A DNA stretch of 64,000 nucleotides from Flavobacterium sharifuzzamanii. Lineage in GTDB: Bacteria; Bacteroidota; Bacteroidia; Flavobacteriales; Flavobacteriaceae. Under the pieces are notes generated by a model. That model was not told the DNA's origin. It ran no database searches and was given only the letters and a program-made list of their open reading frames with translations. Each line of letters begins with the position of its first letter. Position 1 is the stretch's first letter. The position numbers were made by a program, and so were the translations under genes. Positions 37,362 through 46,114 of this stretch are shown here, piece by piece. The stretch lies in assembly GCF_003254585.1 (NCBI RefSeq), contig NZ_QJGZ01000040.1, positions 62,001-126,000 of the forward strand. Reading direction: 5' to 3'.

Positions 37362-38873
37362 ATGAAAATCAAAATAACAGCAGCAATACTTTTAAGCATG
37401 CTTTTTACAGTATCTTGTACTGATTTGAACGAGCAGCTGTATGATCAGGTAGAAGATGGAAATTTCGGAAATACAACCAAAGAAGTTGATGCGCTGGTAG
37501 GTGGAGCTTATTCTTCTTTAAGAGGATTCAAAGATGATATCTCAAATAATTACCCAACTTGCGAATATGTTTTCTTTTTGAATGAAGTAGTTTCAGACGA
37601 AGCTACAATTCCGACAAGAGGTACAAACTGGTACGATGGAGGACAATACCAAGATGCGCAAAAGCATACTTGGAAATCAGATAATAGAATGATTCTTTCG
37701 GCTTGGCGTTACAACTATACCGGAATCGCAAAAATCAACGCAATTATCTATCAAATCAATAAATCATCTCTTAGCGATAAATCGAAAGAACCGATTTTTG
37801 CCGAATTAAAAGCGCTTAGAGCATATTACTATTACAATCTTTTAGATTTATTTGGAAATGTGCCAATTGTAACCAATTTTGAAGATACAGATCTTCCGAC
37901 AAATTCAACAAGAAAACAAGTTTATGATTTTGTTGAAAAAGAATTGACAGATGCTATTCCGCATTTAAATCCAAATGTGGTGTATTCTAAGATGACTAGA
38001 AATGTAGCGTATTCTATTTTGGCTAGATTGTATCTTAATTCAGAAGCATTTATTGGTCAGCCACGTTGGCAAGATTGTATCAATATGTGCCAAAAGGTTA
38101 CGGGATACAGTTTGACACCAGATTTCTTTTCGAATTTCGTAACAGAAAATCAAACTTCGCCAGAAATTATTTTTGCAATCCCTTACGACTCAAAAGCAGG
38201 AACAGTTGGAAACTATATGAACTCAATGTCTTGCCATTACAGTCAAAATCTAGCTATTTCTGCAATTCCAAATAACTATCCTTGGAGTGCAAACGGAATG
38301 TGCGCGCAGCCAGGAGTTTATTCTTCTTTTGCAGATACAGACAAAAGAAAGAAATGTATGCTAGAAGGCGATCAAATCAATCTTGCGACAGGAAGCGTAA
38401 TTATTATGAGTAACGGAGAACCTCTTACTTATACAGAAAACCTAACAAGTTTAGAAGATGCAAAAGAAAATGAAGGAGTTCGTTTGCATAAATATGAAAT
38501 GAAAGCAGGAGAACAATGGGAACGTGATCACGATTTTGTGTTAATTCGTTACTCAGAAATCTTAATGATGCAAGCAGAATGTTACGTTCGTTTAGGATCT
38601 CCAGATTTAGCAAGACCATTTGTACAGCAAGTAGCGTCTCGTGCTGGAGAAGAATTGCCAACAACAATTGACCTTAAATTTATTGATCAGGAGTTACTGA
38701 AAGAATTCACATTTGAAGGAAGAAGAAGAACAGATAACATTCGTTTTGGAACATTCTTCGAGCCATGGTGGTCAAAAGGCACAACGGAAAAATACAGAGC
38801 AATTTTCCCAATTCCGAGCACCGTTTTAACTACTAATAAAAATCTAAAACAAAATCCTGGGTATCCAAATTAG
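37362..38873 (+). CDS. SusD/RagB-family lipoprotein (second locus)
   Basis: This 503-residue surface lipoprotein has the lipobox TVSC (about Cys19). The SusD-like domain contains the conserved ALRAYYYYNLLDLFGNVPIV stretch. The RagB part ends in the family-typical PIPSTVL-KNLKQNPGYPN. It pairs with the preceding SusC. A terminator-like inverted repeat (38883-38923) follows, so downstream GH genes may be expressed at lower level by readthrough. Confidence 0.95.
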   Translation: MKIKITAAILLSMLFTVSCTDLNEQLYDQVEDGNFGNTTKEVDALVGGAYSSLRGFKDDISNNYPTCEYVFFLNEVVSDEATIPTRGTNWYDGGQYQDAQKHTWKSDNRMILSAWRYNYTGIAKINAIIYQINKSSLSDKSKEPIFAELKALRAYYYYNLLDLFGNVPIVTNFEDTDLPTNSTRKQVYDFVEKELTDAIPHLNPNVVYSKMTRNVAYSILARLYLNSEAFIGQPRWQDCINMCQKVTGYSLTPDFFSNFVTENQTSPEIIFAIPYDSKAGTVGNYMNSMSCHYSQNLAISAIPNNYPWSANGMCAQPGVYSSFADTDKRKKCMLEGDQINLATGSVIIMSNGEPLTYTENLTSLEDAKENEGVRLHKYEMKAGEQWERDHDFVLIRYSEILMMQAECYVRLGSPDLARPFVQQVASRAGEELPTTIDLKFIDQELLKEFTFEGRRRTDNIRFGTFFEPWWSKGTTEKYRAIFPIPSTVLTTNKNLKQNPGYPN

Positions 38874-38882
38874 GTTACTAGA

Positions 38883-38928
38883 ATGTCAGTCTTCCATGTT
38901 GGTTAGTCGTGGAAGGCTGACATGTTTT
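38883..38928 (+). terminator. Inverted repeat/terminator after SusD
   Basis: ATGTCAGTCTTCCA (38883-38896) pairs with TGGAAGGCTGACAT (38910-38923), with one G-T pair, and is followed by TTTTT. The loop is 13 bases. Confidence 0.75.
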
Positions 38929-38954
38929 TAAAATGATTATCTGCGAGGCTCTAT

Positions 38955-39018
38955 TTAGCCACAGATTAAAGGATTTTCACAGATTAATAATCCTTTTTAA
39001 TCTTTTAATCTGTGGCAA
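38955..39018. repeat. Inverted repeat 'gccacagattaaa' before the GH71/99-like gene
   Basis: GCCACAGATTAAA... is mirrored by ...TTTAATCTGTGGC at the end of the segment, with AAGGATT/AATCCTT inside. The whole makes a long imperfect hairpin. The word 'cacagattaa' is repeated once within it. Confidence 0.65.
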
Positions 39019-39047
39019 AATATAAAAATAACAAACAGTACATCAAT

Positions 39048-40292
39048 ATGAAAAGATATATCACATCGTTGGTTTTTGGTTTGATGAGTATTGCGATGGT
39101 TGCTGGATGCAGCAGCGATGACAAAGGTTCAGACAAACCAGTAGAACCAGAAAAAACAAATCCTGTTGCGATTGAGAAAACCAACAGCACCAAGATTTAC
39201 ATGCACTATATGCCGTGGTTTGAAACCAACGAAAGCAGTGCTGATAAAAAATGGGGATATCATTGGACAATGGCAAACAAAAATCCGAACAACGTAGGAG
39301 CAAACGGCCGAAGAGAAATTGCATCGTACTATTATCCGCTGATTGGACCTTATCACTCAGGCGATAAAAATGTGATCGAAAATCATTTATTGTTGATGAA
39401 ATATTCAGGAATTGATGGAATTCTGATTGATTGGTACGGCACTTACGACGTTAACGACTATAGAATGGTCAAAGAAAATACAGATCAATTAATCGAAATG
39501 CTAGACAAAGTAGGTTTAGAATATGCCATTGTATACGAAGACCGATTTTTAACCAATGTTGTCAATGCAGGAAAAGCTATTTCGGTAACCGGTGCAGCAA
39601 AAACAGATCTGGCTTATGTAGAAAAGAATTATTTTTCTGACGCTAATTATATTAAGATTAATGGTAAACCGCTGTTAATGAATTTTGGGCCAATTGTACT
39701 ACAGACCCCAGCTGAATGGACAAATGTTTTTAATACTTTAACAGCGAAACCTACTTTCTTGACACTTTGGGATCACTCTTCAATGGCGGGAGAAAATGCT
39801 TCTGGTGAATATGCTTGGGTATACAAAGACAACAGTTATCTCACAAACTTCTATACCAACACCAAACCAAAATTGGGTGTGGCAATGGGAAGCGCTTATC
39901 CTGGTTTTAAAGATTTTTATGCCGCAGGCGGAGGTGGAGCAGCGATTGGATGGACAATCGAACATAACAATGGAGCGACACTTGACGAAACTTTGACTTT
40001 GGCAAAAAATGCAAATGTAAATTACCTGCAGCTGATTACGTGGAATGATTTCGGAGAAGGCACTATGATTGAACCGACAGTAGAATTTGGATATTCTTTC
40101 ATTGAAAAAATCAAAGCTTTTGCCGGAGTAAAAAATACAGAAAGTGTATTCCCAGAAATCAGCAAATTGTATGATTTACGCGTACAGAAAAAAGGAAATG
40201 TCGAGATCCAGAAAAAACTTGACCAAGCGTTTAATTATTTTGTTTCGATGCAGCCAGCAAAAGCAAAACAAATAATAAGCGAAATAAAATAG
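39048..40292 (+). CDS. Glycoside hydrolase family 71/99-like lipoprotein
   Basis: The ATG at 39048 starts a lipoprotein signal with lipobox VAGC; an earlier in-frame start at 39012 lies in the inverted repeat. The 414-residue protein shows the GH71/GH99-type beta/alpha barrel: IYMHYMPWFET near the start, GIDGILIDWYGTYD, and LQLITWNDFGEGTMIEPT near the end, where acidic catalytic residues are expected. GH99 enzymes are endo-alpha-mannosidases and GH71 are alpha-1,3-glucanases, so the bond cut is uncertain. The neighbouring GH97 favours an alpha-glucan. Confidence 0.8.
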   Translation: MKRYITSLVFGLMSIAMVAGCSSDDKGSDKPVEPEKTNPVAIEKTNSTKIYMHYMPWFETNESSADKKWGYHWTMANKNPNNVGANGRREIASYYYPLIGPYHSGDKNVIENHLLLMKYSGIDGILIDWYGTYDVNDYRMVKENTDQLIEMLDKVGLEYAIVYEDRFLTNVVNAGKAISVTGAAKTDLAYVEKNYFSDANYIKINGKPLLMNFGPIVLQTPAEWTNVFNTLTAKPTFLTLWDHSSMAGENASGEYAWVYKDNSYLTNFYTNTKPKLGVAMGSAYPGFKDFYAAGGGGAAIGWTIEHNNGATLDETLTLAKNANVNYLQLITWNDFGEGTMIEPTVEFGYSFIEKIKAFAGVKNTESVFPEISKLYDLRVQKKGNVEIQKKLDQAFNYFVSMQPAKAKQIISEIK

Positions 40293-40317
40293 AGCTGTAA
40301 TTAATACAATTTAAATA

Positions 40318-42336
40318 ATGAAAAACAGAAAATATAGATACTGTCTTGTGGCTTTAGCATCAATGCTGGTTATGGCCTGCAGTACTAAAAAAACGTATAA
40401 AATCAGTTCTCCAGAAAAAATCTCTGAATTAACGTTTGAACTAACTCCTTCCGGACAGCCGCAATACAGTTTTTCTTCTAACGGAAAATCGGTTATTGAG
40501 CCGTCTCTTATGGGATTTGAGTTTCAAGGTTTAGCTAAAATGACAGATGGATTTGAAGTCGTTTCTACAGAAGAAAAATCGGCAGATGAAACTTGGGAAC
40601 AGCCTTGGGGCGAATTCAAAAAAGTAAGAGACCATCATAACGAACTGATTGTTCACTTAAAAGAAGCAAAAGGTGAGGAGCGCTTGGTTGATATCATTTT
40701 TAGAGTTTTTGATGATGGTGTCGGATTTCGCTATGAATTTCCAAAACAGCCACATTTAGGAAAAGTCAAAATCTCTAATGAAGTGACACAATTTACTTTT
40801 AAAGATAATAACGAAGTTTGGTGGATTCCAGTTCATCGCGAAAACAGTTATTACGAAAGTGAATACCGCAAGACGTTAATGAGTAAAACAGATACTATTA
40901 ATACTCCGGCAACTTTTGAAACCAAAGACAAATTGTACGTCGCAATTCACGAAGCTAACTTGACAGATTTTGCCTCAATGACGCTTTTAAAAACTACAGA
41001 CAAACAGTATAAAAGTGATTTAGTACCATGGGCAGATGGTGTAAAAGTATATGCAGAAACACCTTTTAAAACACCTTGGAGAACTATTGTAGTAGGTAAA
41101 AATCCTGGAGAAGTAGCAACTTCGACTATTATGCTGAATTTAAATGAGCCTTCAAAAATAGAAGACTTATCTTGGATTACTCCTTCAAAATATATTGGAA
41201 TTTGGTGGGGAATGCATTTAGAAAAATACACTTGGGGACAAGGTCCAAAACATGGCGCAACAACCAAAAACACAAAAGAATATATTGATTTTGCTGCGAA
41301 AAATGGTTTTGACGGAGTTTTAGTTGAAGGATGGAATGAAGGCTGGGACGGTGACTGGACAGCTGATGGTTCTGCATTTAGTTTTGTAAAAGCTTATCCA
41401 GATTTTAATTTAGAAGAAATAACCAAATATGCTGCTGTAAAAAATGTTCGTTTAATTGGACATCACGAAACGGCTGGAGCAACTAAAAATTATGAAAACC
41501 AACTGGAAGATGCTTTCAAACTGTATCAGAAAATGGGAGTGAACTCAGTAAAAACAGGTTATGTAAACAAATATTTGGATAAAAAAGAGTGGCATGATAG
41601 CCAGTACGGAGCGCGTCATTACAGAAAAGTGATCGAAACTGCGGCTAAATATCATATCATGATTGATAACCACGAACCAATGAAAGGAACGGGTTTACAG
41701 CGTACATATCCAAACTTTATGTCTCAAGAAGGCGGACGCGGACAAGAGTACAATGCATGGTCTGTAGACGGAGGAAATACACCAGAGCATTTAACGACTT
41801 TGCCATTTACAAGAATGCTTTCTGGACCATTTGATTACACACCTGGAAATTTCAATTTTGATTACAAAACTCCGTCTGGAGCAAAAGTGCAGACCACTTT
41901 GGCAAATCAATTGGCATTGTATGTGATTATTTTCAGTCCGCTACAAATGGCATCCGATTTACCTGAAAATTATGAAGGCAAACCAGAATTTCAATTCGTA
42001 AAAGATGTGCCTTGCACTTGGTCTGATACTAAAGTATTAGATTCTAAAATTGGAGAATACACTACAATTGCCCGTAAAGATTGGGATGAGAAAAATTGGT
42101 ACTTAGGATCAATCACAAATAGAAATGCAAGAGACTTAAAAGTGGCCTTGTCATTTTTAGATAAAGACAAAGAATACGAAGCAGAAATCTATGCAGACGG
42201 ACCTGGAGCAAATTATAAAACCAATCCGTATCCAGTTACAATCTCTAAACAAAAAGTAAACAGCAAAACTGTTTTAAATATCAAATTGGCAGCTGGCGGA
42301 GGAACAGCAGTAAAATTCTCTCCAATCGAAAAATAA
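40318..42336 (+). CDS. GH97 alpha-glucosidase-like enzyme (SusB family) lipoprotein
   Basis: This 672-residue lipoprotein has the lipobox VMAC. The N-terminal beta-sandwich (GH97_N, about residues 30-285) is followed by the catalytic barrel (about 290-565) with YIGIWWGMHL, LVEGWNEGWDGDW, IGHHETAGA and SQEGGRGQEYNAW. A C-terminal beta domain follows. Conserved Glu in HHET and QEGGRGQE fit the inverting alpha-glucosidase subgroup rather than the retaining alpha-galactosidases, by recall of the family. It probably releases glucose from imported or surface-bound oligosaccharides. It ends with a terminator at 42376-42412. Confidence 0.9.
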   Translation: MKNRKYRYCLVALASMLVMACSTKKTYKISSPEKISELTFELTPSGQPQYSFSSNGKSVIEPSLMGFEFQGLAKMTDGFEVVSTEEKSADETWEQPWGEFKKVRDHHNELIVHLKEAKGEERLVDIIFRVFDDGVGFRYEFPKQPHLGKVKISNEVTQFTFKDNNEVWWIPVHRENSYYESEYRKTLMSKTDTINTPATFETKDKLYVAIHEANLTDFASMTLLKTTDKQYKSDLVPWADGVKVYAETPFKTPWRTIVVGKNPGEVATSTIMLNLNEPSKIEDLSWITPSKYIGIWWGMHLEKYTWGQGPKHGATTKNTKEYIDFAAKNGFDGVLVEGWNEGWDGDWTADGSAFSFVKAYPDFNLEEITKYAAVKNVRLIGHHETAGATKNYENQLEDAFKLYQKMGVNSVKTGYVNKYLDKKEWHDSQYGARHYRKVIETAAKYHIMIDNHEPMKGTGLQRTYPNFMSQEGGRGQEYNAWSVDGGNTPEHLTTLPFTRMLSGPFDYTPGNFNFDYKTPSGAKVQTTLANQLALYVIIFSPLQMASDLPENYEGKPEFQFVKDVPCTWSDTKVLDSKIGEYTTIARKDWDEKNWYLGSITNRNARDLKVALSFLDKDKEYEAEIYADGPGANYKTNPYPVTISKQKVNSKTVLNIKLAAGGGTAVKFSPIEK

Positions 42337-42375
42337 ATATTTTGAGTTAAGTTAAGTAAGTTTAAGTTTGGCAAT

Positions 42376-42412
42376 AAACCCGATAGCTGGAGAGTTATCG
42401 GGTTTGTTTTTT
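42376..42412 (+). terminator. Terminator of the second polysaccharide operon
   Basis: AAACCCGATA pairs with TATCGGGTTT across a ten-base loop, followed by G and a T-rich run. Confidence 0.85.
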
Positions 42413-42650
42413 TGTTTTTTTGTTTTTTTGTTTCAGGTTTCAAGTTTCAGGTTGGAGAAGCTTGAGTGTAGTTTTAACGCAGAGAGCGCTAAGGATTACG
42501 CAAAGTTCGCAGAGGTTTTTTAAGGTGGATTTTATAAAAATGTAAAGTTCGCAAAGCTTTGTATGAAAGCTTTGCGAACTTTGCGTAATCCTTAGCGCTC
42601 TTTGCGGTTAAAAAAACTTAGAACCTTAGCATCTTAGCACCTCAGAACCT
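42413..42650. repeat. Flavobacterial intergenic repeat with nested inverted repeats
   Basis: A T-rich tract with 'tttttttg' units is followed by 'caggtttcaagtttcagg'. A perfect 28-bp inverted repeat follows (42484-42511 with 42573-42600), and inside it a 17-bp perfect hairpin (42544-42560 with 42566-42582). It ends in 'cttagaaccttagcatcttagcacc'. The words are shared with 21540-21780 and with the 45.7 and 46.1 kb gaps. Confidence 0.8.
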
Positions 42651-43565
42651 TTATTTAGTAACTTTAACATGTTTTCCAAAAGTGTAGACCGCTGTAATAG
42701 TTGGTCCGTTATATCCCCATTTTAAGAAACCATTTAAACGTTCTTGAACCGTATCTATTCTAAAATTCAAACCAGTATAACCTGCAGTAAGACTAAAGTT
42801 GTCTACAACATTATATAAAACCGATAAATTATAGCTTATGATTCGGCCATCAGTTTCATCAATTTTTACTGCGAGATAATTTACGTTAGCATATAGTCCC
42901 CAGCGTTTTCCAAGAACAAACTCTCCCCAAATTCCAACATCTGGCAAAGGAGCAGTAAAGTCAAATTTATCGTGATATTCTAAACTTTGCGTATTAGCAT
43001 TTAATTTTAGGCCTAAATCAGCAAACAGAACATGCGCACCAATTAATAAACCAGCTTGATATTTAGGTTTCGATAAAATGGCATAACCATAAGCAATTCT
43101 AGCAATCTGTACATTAAAAGTACCACGAACACTTCCATTCAATGGATAAGTATGATCTCCGAAATTTATATCTCTTTGCAGTGTTTTTGTTGCAGTTCTA
43201 TCTAGTACAAAATATTCAAAGCCTAATCGTGATCTTTTCGAGATACGCCAATCAAATGTTCCTAAAAATGATGCGGTCGACTTAGAAAATCCTAAATCAT
43301 TTTCAAGATCAATTTCAGTTCCTATATTTCCGTTATTGCCTTCAACTTTAACTTGAGTATTATTTACAGGAAAAAATCCACCGGCAGTAACTTTAAATTT
43401 TCTATTGTGCCAGGGCAGATCCTCTACACTATTATCTTGAAAGTCGTCAGTTTCGGTTTTTAGAGTTGTTGTTAAGTCTTCGTTTTTTGTGGTTTCAGCA
43501 ACAGTTTGAGCGTTTAGCGGAATCCAAAGGAGCATCATTACCAAAAAAATAAATAATTGTTTCAT
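42651..43565 (-). CDS. Predicted outer-membrane beta-barrel protein
   Basis: The ATG at 43565 opens a signal peptide ending IPLNAQ; the longer frame adds ten residues upstream. The mature part alternates polar and aromatic residues in strands (FKVTAGGFFPV, RLGFEYFVLD, AGLLIGAHVLFADLGLKL, GLYANVNYLAVKID) and ends ITAVYTFGKHVKVTK. This is typical of a small beta-barrel of the OmpA/OmpW kind. The function is unknown. It stands alone on the minus strand. Confidence 0.75.
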   Translation of the reverse strand: MKQLFIFLVMMLLWIPLNAQTVAETTKNEDLTTTLKTETDDFQDNSVEDLPWHNRKFKVTAGGFFPVNNTQVKVEGNNGNIGTEIDLENDLGFSKSTASFLGTFDWRISKRSRLGFEYFVLDRTATKTLQRDINFGDHTYPLNGSVRGTFNVQIARIAYGYAILSKPKYQAGLLIGAHVLFADLGLKLNANTQSLEYHDKFDFTAPLPDVGIWGEFVLGKRWGLYANVNYLAVKIDETDGRIISYNLSVLYNVVDNFSLTAGYTGLNFRIDTVQERLNGFLKWGYNGPTITAVYTFGKHVKVTK

Positions 43566-43705
43566 CAGAGTAATTTTTAAGTTTTTATTAGGCAATATTT
43601 AACAATTAAAGTTAGTAAAAATAATCGTTCATTTTTCTTTTTTTATTTGAATTATTTTTAGAAACAAATTGGATATCAATAAAATAAGGAATTGTTTAGA
43701 AAAAT

Positions 43706-43736
43706 AGTTGACATGTCACTCTTTTTTGTAATTTTG
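43706..43736 (+). promoter_or_regulatory. Promoter and operator of marR
   Basis: TTG (43708-43710), 18 bp, TAATTTTG (43729-43736) is a good Bacteroidota promoter. AGTTGACATGTCACT (43706-43720), with the palindrome TGACATGTCA, covers the TTG box. The same motif occurs at 44236-44251. The RNA would start at the ATG (43741), so the marR mRNA is nearly leaderless. Confidence 0.65.
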
Positions 43737-43740
43737 TCTC

Positions 43741-44217
43741 ATGGAAATTAAACATACCGATAAAGAGAATTTTTCAAATTTTTGGAAAGAAGAAATATCA
43801 GATAGTTTCTTCTTTCAGATTCATCGTATCAAACGAGCAATTTTCAGACGTACGAATGCGTTAATGAATGAAGCAGGAATTACATTACAGCTGGAGCAAT
43901 TGCCATTGTTGATGATTCTACACCATAAAAGTCTTTCGCAAAGAGAATTGTCAGACAAAACAATGCGTGATAAATCGTCTATTTTAAGAAGTATTACAGC
44001 ACTCGAAAAAAAGAATCTTGTTGAGGTGGTAAAAGACAAAATGGACAAGCGAAAAAATATTGTAAGTCTTACAAGTGAAGGAATCACATTGGCTAAAAGC
44101 ATTCGCTCCCTGATGAAAAGAGCAGAAGAGGAAGTCATGTCTGTTTTTTCTCCAAAAGAAAGAATTGAGGCTTTGAATGCAGTAAGATCTTATGCAGATA
44201 AGCTAGAAACGCTTTAA
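43741..44217 (+). CDS. MarR-family transcription regulator
   Basis: This 158-residue winged-helix protein has recognition region QRELSDKTMRDKSSILRSIT and wing DKMDKRKNIVSLT, flanked by dimerization helices. It lies 60 bp before a MATE exporter gene, and two copies of an AGTTGAyATGTCA palindrome flank it. It most likely represses itself and the exporter, with release by a toxic ligand. Confidence 0.9.
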   Translation: MEIKHTDKENFSNFWKEEISDSFFFQIHRIKRAIFRRTNALMNEAGITLQLEQLPLLMILHHKSLSQRELSDKTMRDKSSILRSITALEKKNLVEVVKDKMDKRKNIVSLTSEGITLAKSIRSLMKRAEEEVMSVFSPKERIEALNAVRSYADKLETL

Positions 44218-44235
44218 TTTTTTTTGAACTTTAAA

Positions 44236-44251
44236 AGTTGATATGTCAACT
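44236..44251. promoter_or_regulatory. Palindromic operator between marR and the MATE gene
   Basis: AGTTGATATGTCAACT has 6-bp arms (AGTTGA/TCAACT) and shares AGTTGAyATGTCA with the marR promoter site. This is a second binding site for the same repressor, by inference. Confidence 0.6.
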
Positions 44252-44277
44252 GATTTTTAAATTATTATTTTGAATAA

Positions 44278-45699
44278 ATGAAAAAAAACGAATTGTTAGA
44301 AGGGCCAATCCTTTCTTCATTATTAAAATTAGCAGTTCCAATTATGATTGCTAATCTTTTGCAAGCCGCATATCAGCTGGTAGATGCTTTTTGGGTTGGG
44401 CGTCTGGGCGGAGATGCCGTTGCAGCAGTTTCGATAAGCACGCCTGTAATATTTTTAACCATAGCTTTAGGGACGGGATTGGCGATTGCTGGTTCTATTT
44501 TAATTGCACAATATTTTGGTGCTGGAAACCAGAAAATGGTCAATCATGTGGCGGCGCAGACTTTGTCGATGGTGATTATTGTCTCTGTTGTCTTGTCGAT
44601 TATCGGATATATTTTGAGTCCATACTTTCTATACTTACTAAAGGTAGAGCCAACGGTTTATGTTGATGCGTTAGGATTTATGCGTGTCGCGTTTGTAGGT
44701 TTGGTTTTTAGTTTCGGATTTATGATTTTCCAATCAATTATGCGTGGTGTTGGGCGTGTAACGTTGCCTGTTTATATAGTTTTAGGAACCGTTATTTTGA
44801 ATTTTGCGCTAGATCCATTATTTATTTACGGATGGAATTTTATTCCAGCACTAGGAGTAAAAGGTGCAGCGTTGGCAACTTTATTTACACAGCTTTTGGC
44901 TATTATTATCGGATTTGCCATTTTGTTTAGAGGAAAACACGGAATTCATCTTCACATTTCCGATTTTAAACCAGATTATAAACATATAAAAAGAGCTTTT
45001 GAAATTGGTTTTCCATCTTCAATCGAACAGTCAATGCGTGCTTTGGGAATGATGGCAATTACATTTTTGATTGTCCGTTTTGGGACTTTAACAGTTGCTT
45101 CTTATGGTGCGGGTTCCAACTTGATTCAATTAATATTAATTCCAGCTTTGGGATTATCAATGGCGATTGCAACTCTTGTCGGACAAAATATTGGAGCAGG
45201 AAATGTTACTCGTGCTGCTGAAATATCAAAGCTAGGAGCATATCTTGGTTTCGGATTATTGACTGGTCTCGGAATTATAGCTTTTATTTTTGCTCCATAT
45301 TTAATTGCTTTTTTCGTTCCAAATGATCAAGCGGTTATTGAAGGTGGAACAGAATTGCTAAGAATCACTTGTCTTTCTTGGGGATTTCTAGGTTTACAGC
45401 TTTGTTTGACAGGTGTTTTTCGCGCCGTTGGAAATACCAAATTACCTATGATTCTAACCTTGGTTTCGCAATGGGTAATCCAGTTTCCGCTTGCTTATAT
45501 TTTATCTCATAATACTTCTTTGGGAAAAATTGGAATCTGGTGGGCTTTTCCAATTGCTTCTGTTGTAACAGCTTTAATCACAGTCGCAATATATGCAAAA
45601 GGCGATTGGAAGAAAGAAAGATTAACAGGGAAAACGAATAAATTAATAGATAAAGTTGAAAGTGAAATTGTGAAGGAAGGGTTTGATATTTCTAAATAG
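44278..45699 (+). CDS. MATE-family efflux transporter
   Basis: This 473-residue inner-membrane protein has about 12 membrane segments in two homologous halves. Family stretches include LLQAAYQLVDAFWVGRLGGD, IAGSILIAQYFGAGN, and in the second half ATLVGQNIGAGN. It exports drugs or toxins by Na+ or H+ exchange. It is placed behind a MarR regulator with matching operators. The C-terminal 25 residues are a charged tail. Confidence 0.92.
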   Translation: MKKNELLEGPILSSLLKLAVPIMIANLLQAAYQLVDAFWVGRLGGDAVAAVSISTPVIFLTIALGTGLAIAGSILIAQYFGAGNQKMVNHVAAQTLSMVIIVSVVLSIIGYILSPYFLYLLKVEPTVYVDALGFMRVAFVGLVFSFGFMIFQSIMRGVGRVTLPVYIVLGTVILNFALDPLFIYGWNFIPALGVKGAALATLFTQLLAIIIGFAILFRGKHGIHLHISDFKPDYKHIKRAFEIGFPSSIEQSMRALGMMAITFLIVRFGTLTVASYGAGSNLIQLILIPALGLSMAIATLVGQNIGAGNVTRAAEISKLGAYLGFGLLTGLGIIAFIFAPYLIAFFVPNDQAVIEGGTELLRITCLSWGFLGLQLCLTGVFRAVGNTKLPMILTLVSQWVIQFPLAYILSHNTSLGKIGIWWAFPIASVVTALITVAIYAKGDWKKERLTGKTNKLIDKVESEIVKEGFDISK

Positions 45700-45734
45700 A
45701 GGTTATAAGATGCTAAGGTTCTGAGGTTCTAAGT

Positions 45735-45840
45735 TTTTTTTTGTAGAGATGCACTGCAGTGCATCTAACGAAAGATTGGCAGATTAAGGATATCCTGCAT
45801 TTTAGACTTACTACAGTGCGTCTCTACAGAAATTCTTTGT
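45735..45840. repeat. Dispersed repeat with nested palindromes
   Basis: The 20-bp palindrome AGATGCACTGCAGTGCATCT (45747-45766) is almost the one at 24773-24792. TGTAGAGATGCACTG (45742-45756) also pairs with CAGTGCGTCTCTACA (45814-45828). The element could fold in two alternative ways. Confidence 0.75.
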
Positions 45841-45895
45841 CGATTTGTTTTATTGAATAGCTAATTTTTGCGAAATCTTATATTGAAAACGTGAT

Positions 45896-46008
45896 GCGTG
45901 AGGGATGGGAATAAGCTGCCGAAGCAGCATGGACAGCCCGACAGCATTATAAGAAAAGGGCGAATATGCGTTGCTATTATTAGCCCTTTTTTTATAATGT
46001 TGGCACGC
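45896..46008 (+). ncRNA. Candidate structured RNA element
   Basis: Non-coding stretch that folds as a closed structure. GCGTG (45896-45900) pairs with CACGC (46004-46008). Inside, GCTGC-CGAA-GCAGC forms a small hairpin, and a 17-bp stem with a single G-T pair (45945-45961 with 45983-45999) ends in a T run. Words such as GGGATGG and GGACAGCCCGA recall short elements common in flavobacterial gaps; the Flavo-1 RNA class is a possibility I cannot check. It may be an RNA or a mobile palindromic element. Confidence 0.45.
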
Positions 46009-46114
46009 CCAGATTATTTTACTTTTAATTGTTTAAATATATTTTTGAGGTAGTAAAAATAAATTTTAAGTACCTTAGTATCTTAGCATCTCAGAACCTT
46101 AGAACCTTTTAAAA

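Noticed and set aside
40947..41273. Antisense frame of 108 residues in the GH97 gene
   Set aside because: It is fully inside a well-recognised GH97 domain and has no own start region.
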